DNA from: Malachius bipustulatus
Lineage: Eukaryota > Arthropoda > Insecta > Coleoptera > Melyridae
Assembly (NCBI GenBank): GCA_910589415.1
Contig: OU342639.1
Coordinates: 13,710,268-13,774,267, forward strand
Direction of reading: 5' to 3'
Length of the DNA: 64,000 nucleotides
Shown: one piece after another, positions 11,987 to 23,135 of the stretch
Layout: each line of letters starts with the position of its first letter
How positions within the stretch are numbered: position 1 is the stretch's first letter
Notes under the pieces: model-generated
The model's database searches: none
Told to the model about the DNA's origin: nothing
What the model saw: only the letters and a program-made list of their open reading frames with translations
Program-made: the position numbers and the translations under genes

Positions 11987-13438
11987 CCTTAGACTATATT
12001 AATAAATATGGACCAAGACATAAACACTGAAAAAGTGTTCCGACATCCCTCTCTCTCCAAACAAGACTGTTCAAAACAATGAATGCCAGATCAATAATGA
12101 AACTGGCATTTACAATGAAAGAGCGCAACCTCTCCAGTGTATTGGTGGGCAATAAACATCGATGGATCCCTTATACCCGTTTTACTTTGCTACATCTGGC
12201 AACATGAATGTTTACATCCTGTCAGACCGTTTGTTTACATTATACCATAATAAGAGTTTGTGTTTTTCAAACAGTTGTAAGTTCCTTGTTATTTATATTT
12301 TCAGCTCTAGCTTTCACTCGTTTTAAGCTTTAATATTTAATTTTTCAATTAAGTTAAAAAAAAGTGGCGAAAACGTATTCTGTTCGTGAGAAAACTTCGA
12401 AAGAAGGTAAGTCTATCAGTTTCCTACGTAAGCAACGCAAAGCCGTCAATCAAAATAAAGCATACATGGTCATGGGCGTAGCGTAGTGTAAGTGTTTTAT
12501 CTTTTAATTTGTGAAAACAATTATTGTTTGACAGTTTTTTTTTCATTTTCGAAAGCATACTGAATACCTACTGAATACTTTGAAAAATGCAACTTGGAAA
12601 AATTATTCCATTTAAATAAATAAAAAATACTGACTTTTTGAAAGTATATTACCTATTATTATTGTCAACCTCTAATTTAAGATAATCAGAATATGGAGAG
12701 GGGGAATAATATTCAAACAATATCATCAAAGAATATGAAATAGAAGACTTTGACCCGGTTGCACGAACGTTAAAAAAATTTCAGATTATTACTAATTTTA
12801 AGGTGCAAATTTTTTAAATGTGGTGAACTTTTTCCATGATCTTTCATTTTTTATCGGCAATTAATTCTTCTAAAATTGAGACGAATTCACTCCCAGCAAT
12901 ATCAGAACAAAACTTTAGTAATACAGGGCATTTTAAAATTAGTGATTAGGTATCTGACATATTTTCAATTAGGTTCGTTTAATTTATTTTTAGAAGAAAA
13001 TCAACTAAATATGTAAGAAATTGAATAAATATTTTAGGTACCTACTGATGTATATTGCTTTCCGACTTTCCTATCGATTTTTTATTTGCTAAATTGTTAT
13101 TACCTTTTATTTTGTATAGGTAGGTATAAGTATATATTTTCTTAATTTAATATCTATTAGTATTCCCATAATTTATGTTTTTTGTAACAAAAACTGCAAA
13201 TAAAATAATAATATTATGAATATTATGATCATTATTATAATTTATGTAATTATTACATTTCCTATAACTGAACTCGAGCGCGCCACTGCCGTTGCGTTCT
13301 GTTTGTTTTCGTTTTACGTCGTTTTCCTTACCCCGCCAGAAACAGCATATGAGTGCGAGAGAGAATATCAACAAACCAAAACTCACTTCAAGCTAAGATA
13401 GGGAAGGCGCGGTCTATATTTATTAATATAGTCTAAGG
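11987..13438. mobile_element. Inverted-repeat element, 1452 bp, with 6-bp target duplication
   Basis: The left end CCTTAGACTATATTAATAAA... (11987-12012) is matched at 25 of 26 positions by the reverse complement of 13413-13438. The direct repeat TCAGTC flanks both ends exactly (11981-11986 and 13439-13444). The interior has no transposase. It contains a GC-richer segment near the right end (13271-13410) and a strong splice-donor-like GAAGGTAAGT at 12402-12411. Superfamily unknown: 6 bp is not the usual duplication of the common TA, TTAA, 8-bp or 9-bp groups. Confidence 0.7.
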
Positions 13439-13444
13439 TCAGTC

Positions 13445-14685
13445 CTAATAGAAAATCGCTTGAGATACGATTAATTGGTAATCTTGCTTTGTACAGTGAC
13501 GAAATACGTTCTCTGTATTACTACCAGGTTTGGATACTCAGAAGACTGCAGAACACTTGATAGGGTTGCTCAATTCGATTAAAAATAGAGCATTTTGAGA
13601 GTCAAGTTCTTCTAGAAGAATGGAACGTTTGTCTGATAAAATAGTTCTGACTCATCAATAGCTTCTTAATCTTTTAAAAACCATCACTCCAGAATTACTG
13701 TACTCAGGAAAACATACTACCTCATCACTTAATCTAAGTAAATAATGTAAAAGAAAGTGTAATAGAACACCTACTAGGGCTTGTAAAGTTACAAGGGTTT
13801 ATTAGCCTCATTAATACCTATGCAGAAATGTCCCACTATATGCAGAAAACTTATAAATCCATTAATTTCTTTTTCCTATAATTATTTTTTCTTTTTCTAA
13901 TTTTCTTCTAGAACTTCAATCTTATGGTACCTGCTTTCTCTCTCTAGGTTTATTACCATAATTACAGACGTGTTTTTTGACAATAAATTCCTGAGTATAA
14001 ATTTTGACTATAAAGCATGTATCCGCAGATATCATCCATATATATTTGATTACCCTTTTACACATGTTTTATTTGCCCATATATTTTATAGATTTTATCG
14101 CCTTGTATACAAGAATATAAACCGTCAATCTTAACTTAAAACATTACAGATTTATTGTACCTACACTTACATATACTTACAACAGCGCTAGGAGCCACAC
14201 ACGAACACAAGTCATGTGTGCATGTCAGAAAAGCGGGGAATAATACGTGCGGGCACACTAAAAGTCCACGATACACCAACATTGGAAAGCTTAGGTTGTT
14301 AGATTGGATCATTTTAAAAATGATACCCTCTTAATTCCTTATCAGTAATTAATATCAATAAACAAGGGGAAAAAATATGAATCAGGTTTGAAAACGAGCT
14401 ATGCATTGTTCTTCGCGGAAATTCTTGTGTCCAGCAGCGCTCTTTTAATCGACTAACATCAAATTGGCACTTCTGGCATCTGAGAGCTGTCAGATTTTTA
14501 TCTAAAAATTTTCAGAAACGAAAATATCAAGTGATGCATAGCGCATGTAGAGGGAGTTAGGTTGAAGACGTTTGTGATTATTTTCAGTTTCGAAATTTAT
14601 TAAAACTCCGTTTACAGAAATGCTCAGTTTAACAAATTTTTTGCTAGAGAATTCAAAATTGGTACATGGGTGGAAAATGTTACAT
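13445..14685. other. Intergenic, no gene seen
   Basis: AT-rich sequence with no recognisable domain. The segment from about 14580 may already belong to repeat B, which is clear from 14690. Confidence 0.4.
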
Positions 14686-14689
14686 AAAG

Positions 14690-14868
14690 TGTATTTTTAT
14701 GCGATTCAATTATGAATACATTGTCGCCGCTTTTTAAATCGACTTTCTGAAATTTTTCAGTCATTTCGGATTAGCGTAGTGGTTTACTGTGAAAATTTCA
14801 TATCATTTCGTTGAAAACGTACCATAAAATGGATTTTTAAATTTAACAAAACAACAAAATTTGGCAAA
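14690..14868. repeat. Repeat B, copy 1, left part
   Basis: Collinear with 33148-33345: shares GCGATTCAATTATGAATA, a GCGTAGTGGTTTACTG segment, AAAATTTCATATCATTTCG and a TTTTTAAATTTAACAAAA run. The match breaks at about 14868, where LINE sequence begins, and resumes at about 17236. The LINE therefore inserted into an older repeat. No coding content. The class of repeat B is unknown. Confidence 0.65.
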
Positions 14869-15874
14869 TAATTTTGCCCTCTTTCTTACCCGTTTACAGC
14901 ATTTACAGCTATCGCTCTCTACCCTCCCTCAACCGGTCTTTCCATTCCTTCCTATTGTTCCAGCTTCCATCATCTAGCTCCTCTCCATTGTCCGATCTTA
15001 CTTCGTCACGGAATGACTTCCTAGGTCTCCCGCGTTTTCTCCGACCTGGGGGTCTCCCAGTCTGTAACTCTACCTATCCATCTATCCCGAGGTGCTCTTC
15101 TGACATGGCCATACCATATGAGACGTTTTTCCTCTATGTACCTAATTGAATACGTCTTCCTTCACTGATATTCTCCTTCTCACCTCCTCGTTTGGTATAT
15201 TATCTCTTCTTGTGACTTGATTACATCGTCTCCAGTATTCTATTTCTGTGGCAGTAATTTTTCTCTGATCCTTTTTGTTGATAATACAGTTCTTTGATCC
15301 ATAGGTCATAATACGTCTGACTAAGGTGTTAAATATCCGCTTTTTTGTATTCTTTGTGATAGGCGTGTTCCACAGAACCCCATTTAACTGTCTTATGCCG
15401 GCTCTAGTCTGATCTAGTCTATTTTTTATTTCTTGTGTTGTTTTTCCGTCTTGGGAGGTGGTGAAGCCGAGATATTTAAATGTTTTTGAGCCTTTTATTT
15501 TTTCAGTCTCGGAGATTTTCAGGTCGAGGTTCTCGTTCGTTCCTCAAGCGACGTACTCTGTCGTGGAGAAGTTGATGCTCAAACCGTTCTTTGTATTCTT
15601 TAAGTTTGCGGATCATATAGGAGAGGTCTTCATCATCATGTGCCATTACAACCTGGTCATCACAACCTAGCAAAACTTAGTGTGTAGAGATGATCATTCC
15701 TATAATGGGTAGTCCCATTCCCTCGCATTTCCTCCACCAAGGTCTCAGTGTTATTTCTAGAAATATTTTAAACAACGTGGTGGACGTGAGGCATCCTTGT
15801 AATAGTCCCTTCTCGGTTCTGAAGTTCTGTCCGATTCGGTCGTTTACTTTAACTCTAACCGAGTTATCTTTATA

Positions 15875-17086
15875 CAGGGTGTCCCGTAAGTAATGGTCCG
15901 TGGTGAAATGGGAGATTCTTGGTTTAAAAATATTACGATCTGACACTACTTGCTCTAACAAAATCTTGATAATAAAAAAGATACAGGGTGGCAAAGTCGA
16001 GATTTAAAAATTTTCTTTTCAAAATATCTCGAAAAATTGTACAGGTACGAACGTGAAAACTTGGGGATAGATGTTTTACGGTATGAGAAATCATAATTTG
16101 ATATCCGTGTCGATGTATTTTATAGAGGGCGCCACTTAGGTCATGTTGACGACGTAAATGAACACATAACTTTTTTATCCTTCAGGATATCGCGCATTTT
16201 ATTGTGCAATATTAAAACTACATCATTGATGAGAAAAAAAGGTATACCGGTTGTCGGTCTCAAAAGTTAGTGGTTTTCGAGATAATCACGTTTTAATAAT
16301 CTCCTGCATTATTTCTATTTTTTTTTATTATCAGAAATCTTAATGCAGTAGGTTGAGATAATAACCAGCATTTTGGTAATTAAACATTTTTCACTTTGAC
16401 ATATTAAAAAAGCAAACAAATGAACCATATTCACCTAAATTCCTATACAGATTCTGAAATAGTCGATTACCAGGTTGCAGTCTGTTTGGATATCGTGGCA
16501 GGTATTCTCGTTTCGCAGCTTGCCCATTGAAGTTTTGTTTACAATAAAGAGAAATCATATCTCTCTTATCTGAATTTGAAAAATTATTATGTCTCGGCAT
16601 TTTTTAATTTTCCAACTACTAGCAGTAAGCAAAAAATTCTGAACAGTATCAGTAGAGAAAATCATTAACTGTCAATTATCTCGAAAACCACTAACTTTTG
16701 AGACTGACAACCGGTATACCTTTTTTTCTCATCAATGATGTAGTTTTGATATTTCACAATAAAATGCGCGATATCCTGAAGGATAAAAAAGTTATGTGTT
16801 CATTTACGTCGTCAACATGACCTAAGTGGCGCCCTCTATAAAATACATCGACACGGATATCAAATTATGATTTCTCATACCGTAAAACATCTATCCCCAA
16901 GTTTTCACGTTCGTACCTGTACAATTTTTCGAGATATTTTGAAAAGAAAATTTTTAAATCTCAACTTTGCCACCCTGTATCTATTTTATTATCAAGATTT
17001 TGTTAGAGCAAGTAGTGTCAGATCGTAATATTTTTAAGCCAAGAATCTCCCATTTCACCACGGACCATTACTTACGGGACACCCTG
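15875..17086. mobile_element. CAGGGTG foldback element, 1212 bp, inserted in LINE
   Basis: Starts CAGGGTGTCCCGTAAG and ends CTTACGGGACACCCTG, flanked by TA at 15873-15874 and 17087-17088. The two arms (about 15875-16290 and 16671-17086) are near-perfect inverted repeats of roughly 415 bp. The single-copy centre (about 16291-16670) holds a DUF4817-like fragment. Ends and target are fixed by the restored LINE frame. The TA target and the DUF4817 fragment, known from insect Tc1/mariner-like transposases, point to a non-autonomous Tc1/mariner-type foldback. Confidence 0.85.
16391..16600 (-). pseudogene. DUF4817-like N-terminal transposase fragment
   Basis: A 69-residue frame starting MPRHNNFSNSDKRDMISLYC with the pattern Y..RYPNR..P....F..LYRNLGEYGSF near residues 33-61. 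This is the layout of the DUF4817 helix-turn-helix region that precedes a DDE domain in a very common insect transposase family. The frame ends right after the domain, and the right foldback arm begins about 70 bases beyond its ATG. No DDE domain is present. It is best read as the remaining 5' coding piece of the parent transposon. An independent host gene is unlikely. Confidence 0.6.
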
Positions 17087-17235
17087 TATAAGTTTTTGGT
17101 AGCTTTTATCAAATGTGCCGGAATACCTATTTCTCGCATATATTTCCAGAGCTTCTCCCTTGGAACGGAGTCATACGCCTTCTTAAGGTCTACGAATGTC
17201 GGTCTGTTCTTGGCTAGCTTTCTCTCAATCAGTTG

Positions 17236-17830
17236 TTGTATGGTATTTTTACACTACATTTAATAAATTCGAAAAAAGTGAAAGGGGAATTTTGAAAACC
17301 GAAAATATTAAATTTTAGAGAAATAAATATCATGTAAAAAAATATCTCCGCCATTTTCCCTATTTGCTTCTTGAAATTTTTTAAGGTTAAATGCTATTAG
17401 TATAGTTGTCTAGTGGAAAAATTTCAGTTCAATTCCTTCAAAAATGTGCTCATAAACGGTTATAGAAATTTAGCAATTTTTACACTTTTCCTACCCACGC
17501 CACTGGCTTATTAATAGAATTAATGCAAATTTTATTGCCATTAACTGAAGTTGCATAACAGACCACTCTTTGTGGATACTTTCTCCCACAAAAATTTCAG
17601 TTCCCTTGATTGAAAACTGCGACCAGAAACAGTGCCTCATGGACCGGATTTTTTGAATTTTGAAAGGACACCCTGTAGAAGTAACGCGACTTTTGGAAAT
17701 TTTTTCAATGAAAATCTGACGACACTCCAAAGGATTCAAAATTTAGTTCACAAATCTTGAAAGGTAAAGCTACAGGAGCGTTTTTAAAATTGAAATTTCC
17801 CGATTTTGGAGAAATATATACCCTGTTGGT
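17236..17830. repeat. Repeat B, copy 1, right part
   Basis: Continues the match to copy 2 (33390-34340): TTTTTACACTAC, AAATATCATGTAAAAAAAT, CTCCGCCATTTT, TTTGCTTCTTGAAATTTTT, ATAGTTGTCTA, TGCTCATAAACGGTTATAG and CACGCCACTGGCTTATTAAT, in order. The minus-strand frame at 17491-17739 lies within it and has no recognisable domain. It ends near an ATATACCCTG word at 17817. Confidence 0.65.
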
Positions 17831-20380
17831 TGTTTGTTTTTAACGCTAAACTGGCGTCTGGTGGTTTGGAGATGGTAACCCAAGATGCATTTAAATAAAA
17901 ATTTTTGCGGCGTTTTTTCGTGTTTTTATTAATAACAAAATGAATTCACTATTTACATGACGAAACCAAAATCTTGTAACACATCTAACTTGAAATTAGT
18001 AACATCATACAACAGAATTTCTTAATTAATTCCCGTCAAATAATAATTGAACTTCACGCGTAAGGTCTTTCTCGTTGATCTTGGGTGCGACTGGTGGTAG
18101 TGGTGGTGACTGGTGACTACTGATCTTGGTCATCTCCGCTCTCCCGCTCCCCCTAATATGAATACCTACAACTAACACAGGTGCAGGACTCGGACGTAAA
18201 ACCAAAACCACCCTGATGGTACTGCCATACTGAGCAAAGCAAAATAAATCTAACAATAGTTTTTAATCCAAATTTAAATCCCAACACTTTTCATACCTCT
18301 CTTTACAATGAAAGTATTCCGTTAAGTGGAAAATGCTTCCTGTTTCTTATACCTGATGTATTGATAATAAAGTATAACTTTTGATGAGTTAAGTTAGCAT
18401 TGTTTAATAAACGTCGTTTTTCATTCAGAAGATCTTTTAGAAAGTTGAAGGATGTAAACCGATGTTACAAGACGTCAGCTAGTTATATTAGAAACCTTAT
18501 GAAAGTTGTCTGAACGTACATTATACTGGCATGCGATTAAAGGATAAAATCGGAGTTGTTAAACTCCCAGCGCCATTAAAAGTAGATCTATCTCCATTTG
18601 AAGCTTGATGGAGATAAAGTTCTCGCAAGAAATCAATCGGTGTAGGTAGGTAAGTACAAAGTAGGTACCTACCTATACAGGTACGTATCATACGTACGTA
18701 ATGTACGTACGTTTTGACTGAACATTACACTTACTTTAGAACGTTATTGTTGTTTGCCTTTCATTCCCTTGAATTATATAATTAATAATTTCGCGTTAGC
18801 TGCGAAGTGAAAATTGTTTACCTTGGCTGAAATAGAATCAAGTGTGGTGCTGTTCGTTCCATTTGCTCGTCGTGGAACTTTGTTCTTCATTGATTTACTC
18901 CGGATCGGCGAACCACTGTGAAACCTCCCAACAAATGTAGTAATTGAAAGCGGACCTGTAAATTCTAATCACGCAACTTTTCTATAACGACGAAATTATA
19001 AAACAGCCCGCGACCCTCAAGGTAATTTTCGAAGACAAAGTATTTAGAATTTATCTCGAATGACATTTTGCTGCTCGTTCGTTCGTTATTCGTAAATGAT
19101 TTGGGAGTTATTCCAAGTTGAAAAGTACCGGCATGAAACTAATGCCCGTATGACGTGATGTCTGTGTCACTACTGAAAACGATTGAAAGTTAAATAAGCA
19201 AATAAATTCTAGTTTGGAAGTTTTTAAATTACAACTAACTGAGCCCATTCATTCAAATGGAAATTGTAAACTTATCAAGTCCCTTAAGATTCCTTTTGTT
19301 AATATAATATTCTCGAATTCAGTAAAAGTTCTTATTATAAAATGTCGCCATGAAGCTCGTAATAAGAATTTCCAAGTATAAAGAAACGTTGGCGTTTCCA
19401 GTTGCATTCATGGTGCTTTATTATGTTTAATTTCCGTTTTTCCTTTTCCTCACAAAATGTATGACGTCCCGAATATATTCCCAGTAGTGCGACATTATAC
19501 TACTTGCCGTTCGAGTTTTCCTCGTGCGGCGACTCTCAGTCCTATTCTGCTTGTAGCAAAATTGAATCACACAAATATTTTCTCATTTATGTAAACAACT
19601 TCAGCAGTACATTTCATATTTTCATGTATCATAAACTTCACTTTCTTTATCGCTACTTGCTACAATATTTGGCCTGCTGTATATGCTGTTTTCGTAATTT
19701 ATTTACAAAAGAAAAGGAAGATAGCTTGAATAAATAGAGAAATAAATCCGATTGGAGTCATCGTTTTATATTATACGTCTAGATGTAAAATCTTTATTTT
19801 CTGAAGAGTTGACATTCATGAAAATTTTTCCCTTCACTCTATCACTTATACAACAGAATAAGTACATAATATTCCCTCCATATTTGCATCTGTTATAAAC
19901 TCATCAGTAAGTTCTATATCATCGTCTATATAGGTACCTGCCTATTCTATTCTACATAATTATGAGCAAAAATCCGTATAAGAAAACAAAAAGAAGGCAA
20001 CCTCGAAACTTGACTTCGCCACTTTCTTATAAGGTACACCGGGGTAAGTGCAACGCAAAATTTCAATAGTTCTAATATTTTGCGTTGTAACTTCATTTCT
20101 AAATTATGGAAATCACTGAAATAATGATGAGACACTATCATGCATATGTGGAAGTGGCATGTAAAAAATCAAAACAGAATACATGCACAATTTTTATTAA
20201 TAAATAAAACTCTTCTTTAGCTCAATGGTTTACACTTCCCTAGCGACCTGGGGCAAGTATAAATACGGTGTTTAAATGACTGGAGAAGCATGAAAACTTT
20301 TTTACGGGAAGTGCAAATAAATAAGAAAAGGAAATACTACCAATTTTTATTCTTTGAAAAAAAAAAATTAGTACTCATTT
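17831..20380. other. Intergenic, simple repeats only
   Basis: No recognised gene. A minus-strand frame at 18026-18256 has a Pro-rich segment but no domain and no splice support. A GTAC/GTAGGTA-type simple repeat lies at about 18640-18712. The rest is AT-rich. Confidence 0.4.
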
Positions 20381-20384
20381 TACT

Positions 20385-23135
20385 CAAATGCGATATTGAA
20401 ATTTATTGAAATTAACGTGCTCCCTTTTATGAATGTCTGAAGCAGGTAAACCGATTTGAATTTGTTCTCCCTTATAATTGAAATATATGCAATGTGTGGC
20501 CAATGAAATTGTGAAGATCCCGACCGTCTGGCCTTTTTCACTTGTAATTTTTCAAATGTAACTAGAATCAAGTCCCCTATTTTTAGCGATTGAGGGTCTT
20601 TATCCAGGGCTATCATAAATTCTCTCCTTCCCGAAAATCAGTTACTTCATCCATCCTGTAAGTTAAAATCATCTTCTGAATAATTACTTAATTCTACAGG
20701 GTGCACCATGTATCTTTCTCTATATTGCTATCTCCTGAACGCTAAGAGATACAGGGTCCGTTAAAATAGAGAAAAGATGCGCGCGCAGTTTTGTGACCAT
20801 CTCGAATTCGTCAAAACATGCAAGATATCCGTGACCGTTCCTGAAATATCCTGAAAAAACTAAAAAATCGAGATTTCTTATTTTCCTCATATCTTTTTTA
20901 TTATTGGAGATTAATAAATAATTTTTCGTAGGCTTACATAAGCCGTTAAGAGCTATCCATCTGACATTTCAAAAATTTTCAAGGCCTACTAGATCCAAGA
21001 GATTTCACAGTCAACTTTCGTTTTTCTTATGGCCGCCATATTATTTTTTTATGTCGTTCGATATGAAAAAAATAATGGAAACCAAAAATTAATAAACTTA
21101 AAAAAAAATTTTTAAATTTTTATTCTTAATTTTTCAAAGAAAAACCTAATAAAAAATCGTCGAAAAACGTCAACATTTGTAAAATACGCCGAAATAGTGC
21201 TTGCATTATGGTTTTTTAATTTATCTATGAAATTCGGTCTAAAAATGTGTCTTTTTTGTAAAGAAAAAAGAAGAATAATTTTTTTTTAATTTATTTTTTG
21301 AAGTTTAACAATTTTTTGTTTTTTTGATTTTTTTTTATACCGATCAACATAAAAAAACACTATGGTGGCCATAAGAAAAACGAAAGTTGACTATGAAAAT
21401 TCTGGGATCTAGTCGGCTTTGAAAATTTTTGAAATGTCAGATGGGTAGCTATTGACGACTTATGTAAGCCTAGCAAAATTATTTATTTTTTTCCAATAAT
21501 AAAAAAGATATGGAAAAAATAAGAAATCTCGATTTTTCAGTTTTTCAGGATATTTCAGGAACGGTCACAGATATCTTATTGTATGTCTCGACGGAATCGA
21601 GATGGCCACAAAACTGCGCTCTTTTGGACTTGTTTTAACCGACCCTGTATTCGTTAGCGTTAGGAGATAGAAATATAGCGAAGGATACCTGGTGCACCCT
21701 GTATTTCTTCGGAACAATCGACAATCGACATCTGTCTCTTCTTCATGCACTTGTTTTGTTCTTTTTTTTTCTTAATAATTGTTGACTCAGTTGAGTTTTT
21801 AAGCTTATTTGGTTGCTCCTTTAATCTAGCAACGGATTCCAAAGATGAAATAACTTCGGCCCCTGTGCATATTCTTTTCCTACACGTTTCCGCCGTTTAT
21901 TAGAATCTATTTCAATTGAATGTTTTCAAAACTTTTGGGGTTGTTATGCCATGGAATTGGTTGCTTGGAACTGGTAGATGGTATTGGCGAATTATTTGAA
22001 TGAATTAGCGATGTCTGAGCAATATCAGCTACGGTTGTTGATATCGTACCACCTTCTATATGCTTCTGGATCAAACTTTTCAGCTGATACCACTACATTA
22101 TTAAAAGATATATTCCTCATTTCTCAAATTCTTTGATAATTATTGCTGGACTCATTTGAGACCAGATTTTAGAAACGATGGCCCAAAACGTAGCCTTTGG
22201 TAATTTATTGTCATAATTTTGTTGCTGTCATTTTCTCAGCTCTGCATCCCATGCCATACACATGAGTCCATAGACTGTAACAAGTGGCTGGAATGGGGAG
22301 GAAGTTTCACTATAACTGCATCCTTGGCTATTGCTTCTTGTGTGAGAGAAACTTTGATATGGGAAGTATGCCCATCATAAATGAAAATATGACAGGTCTT
22401 ATACATTGGCAATATTAAAAAAAAAAAACACGCTTTCATCCACCCATTTTTAGTCGCGGAATACGTCATTCCAGGATATTCTTAATTTGAAATCCAACTG
22501 TCCCATAATATGCTTTCATCCTTTAACACCACGAGTGGAGGAAGTTTTTCACCTACAGCATTTCCCCCAGGGAGAACTGTTATATTTTCACGTCCAGGAT
22601 CACTTGTTGTCCTATGAGCTCTTTACCCTTTTCAACAACTTTTATTCGGGATGGATCCAGGCAGAAACTGGTTTCGTCAATATTGTATATTTATGCTCTT
22701 TGAGAATATCAAAGTAATTGTAGATTACAAAGGGGTCCATGGACCTCTTTCGAGCGACTTCCACAGAATGCGGTTCTTTTTTAACTCAAATTAAATTTCT
22801 TCTTAAATCTAATGAAATAGTCGTTACCGGGAATTCCATTCTTGAAAGGTGCCAATATATTATTTTCGTTCACATATCGCCCAATTAATTTATTTATTTA
22901 TTTCTTTGATAGACCCATGCCTCATTTTTCAAGTATTTTGATACAGTCGGCTATTCTTCTTTCTACATCAAAAGGAAGAGCGGATGGCATCTCCCCTGTA
23001 TCACTTTTTATTCCTCTTTTACCTTTTACGTGAGTAAAAAGCGTAGCTTTAGGTATTTTGTAAACTATTACCGGTCTGTATAGAGTGAGCGGTACCACTT
23101 TGTACAGCGTTTACAGCATTTTTTAACTCATTTTG
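20385..23135 (-). pseudogene. Pogo/Tigger-type transposase, decayed and interrupted
   Basis: Read from 23135 downward: a psq-type helix-turn-helix segment with YKIPKATLFTHVKGKRG (about 23025-23075); a second DNA-binding stretch NNILAPFKNG (about 22840-22870); the first catalytic block IYNIDETSFCLDP (about 22650-22690); then GMTYSATKNGWM and IFIYDGHTSHI (22236-22469), with LPPHSSHLLQ just after. A C-terminal tail runs to 21705, is interrupted by the foldback at 20697-21701 and resumes to about 20385. This domain order is that of pogo/Tigger/Jerky transposases. Frameshifts and stops separate nearly every block, so it is dead. Deleting the foldback and one TA rejoins the tail in frame (CSEEI to ELSNYSEDD). 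No terminal repeats found. Confidence 0.8.
20697..21701. mobile_element. CAGGGTG foldback element, 1005 bp, inserted in pogo remnant
   Basis: Begins CAGGGTGCACCATGTATC and ends with a diverged inverse, GATACCTGGTGCACCCTG, flanked by TA at 20695-20696 and 21702-21703. Long arms of about 450 bp pair across a short AT-rich centre near 21150-21250. A second copy lies at 51185-52180 with the same order throughout (for example CTGAACGCTAAGAGATAC, CTATTGCGCC-free arms, TTTCGTTTTTCTTATGG). No coding capacity. The restored transposase frame fixes the ends. Confidence 0.85.

Larger units (their letters stand above)
14870..17235 (-). pseudogene. LINE reverse transcriptase remnant, interrupted by a foldback element
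   Basis: The minus strand from 17235 down encodes the middle and end of a non-LTR RT: a VDLKKAYDSVPREKLWKYM block (about 17135-17195), a GLLQGCLTSTTLF block (about 15790-15830), then the catalytic box at about 15660 and a C-terminal segment RLIWYGHVRRAPRDRW (about 15080-15135) typical of LINE 3' ends. At the catalytic box the usual FADD reads GCDD, and a stop and frameshifts follow, so the copy is dead. It is 5' truncated near 17235. The foldback at 15875-17086 splits the RT; removing it and one TA rejoins the frame exactly through NLYKDN. The C-terminal style suggests an RTE-like or related clade, not certain. Confidence 0.8.

Noticed and set aside
14874..15149. 91-residue Ser/Pro-rich + strand frame
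   Set aside because: Antisense of the LINE C-terminus (the RLIWYGHVRR segment is on the minus strand).
16967..17263. 98-residue + strand frame starting MPPCIYF
   Set aside because: Reads foldback arm sequence, and the same N-terminus appears on the minus strand at 15994, as expected of an inverted repeat.
18026..18256. 76-residue minus frame as an exon
   Set aside because: No domain, no acceptor or donor in the right place.
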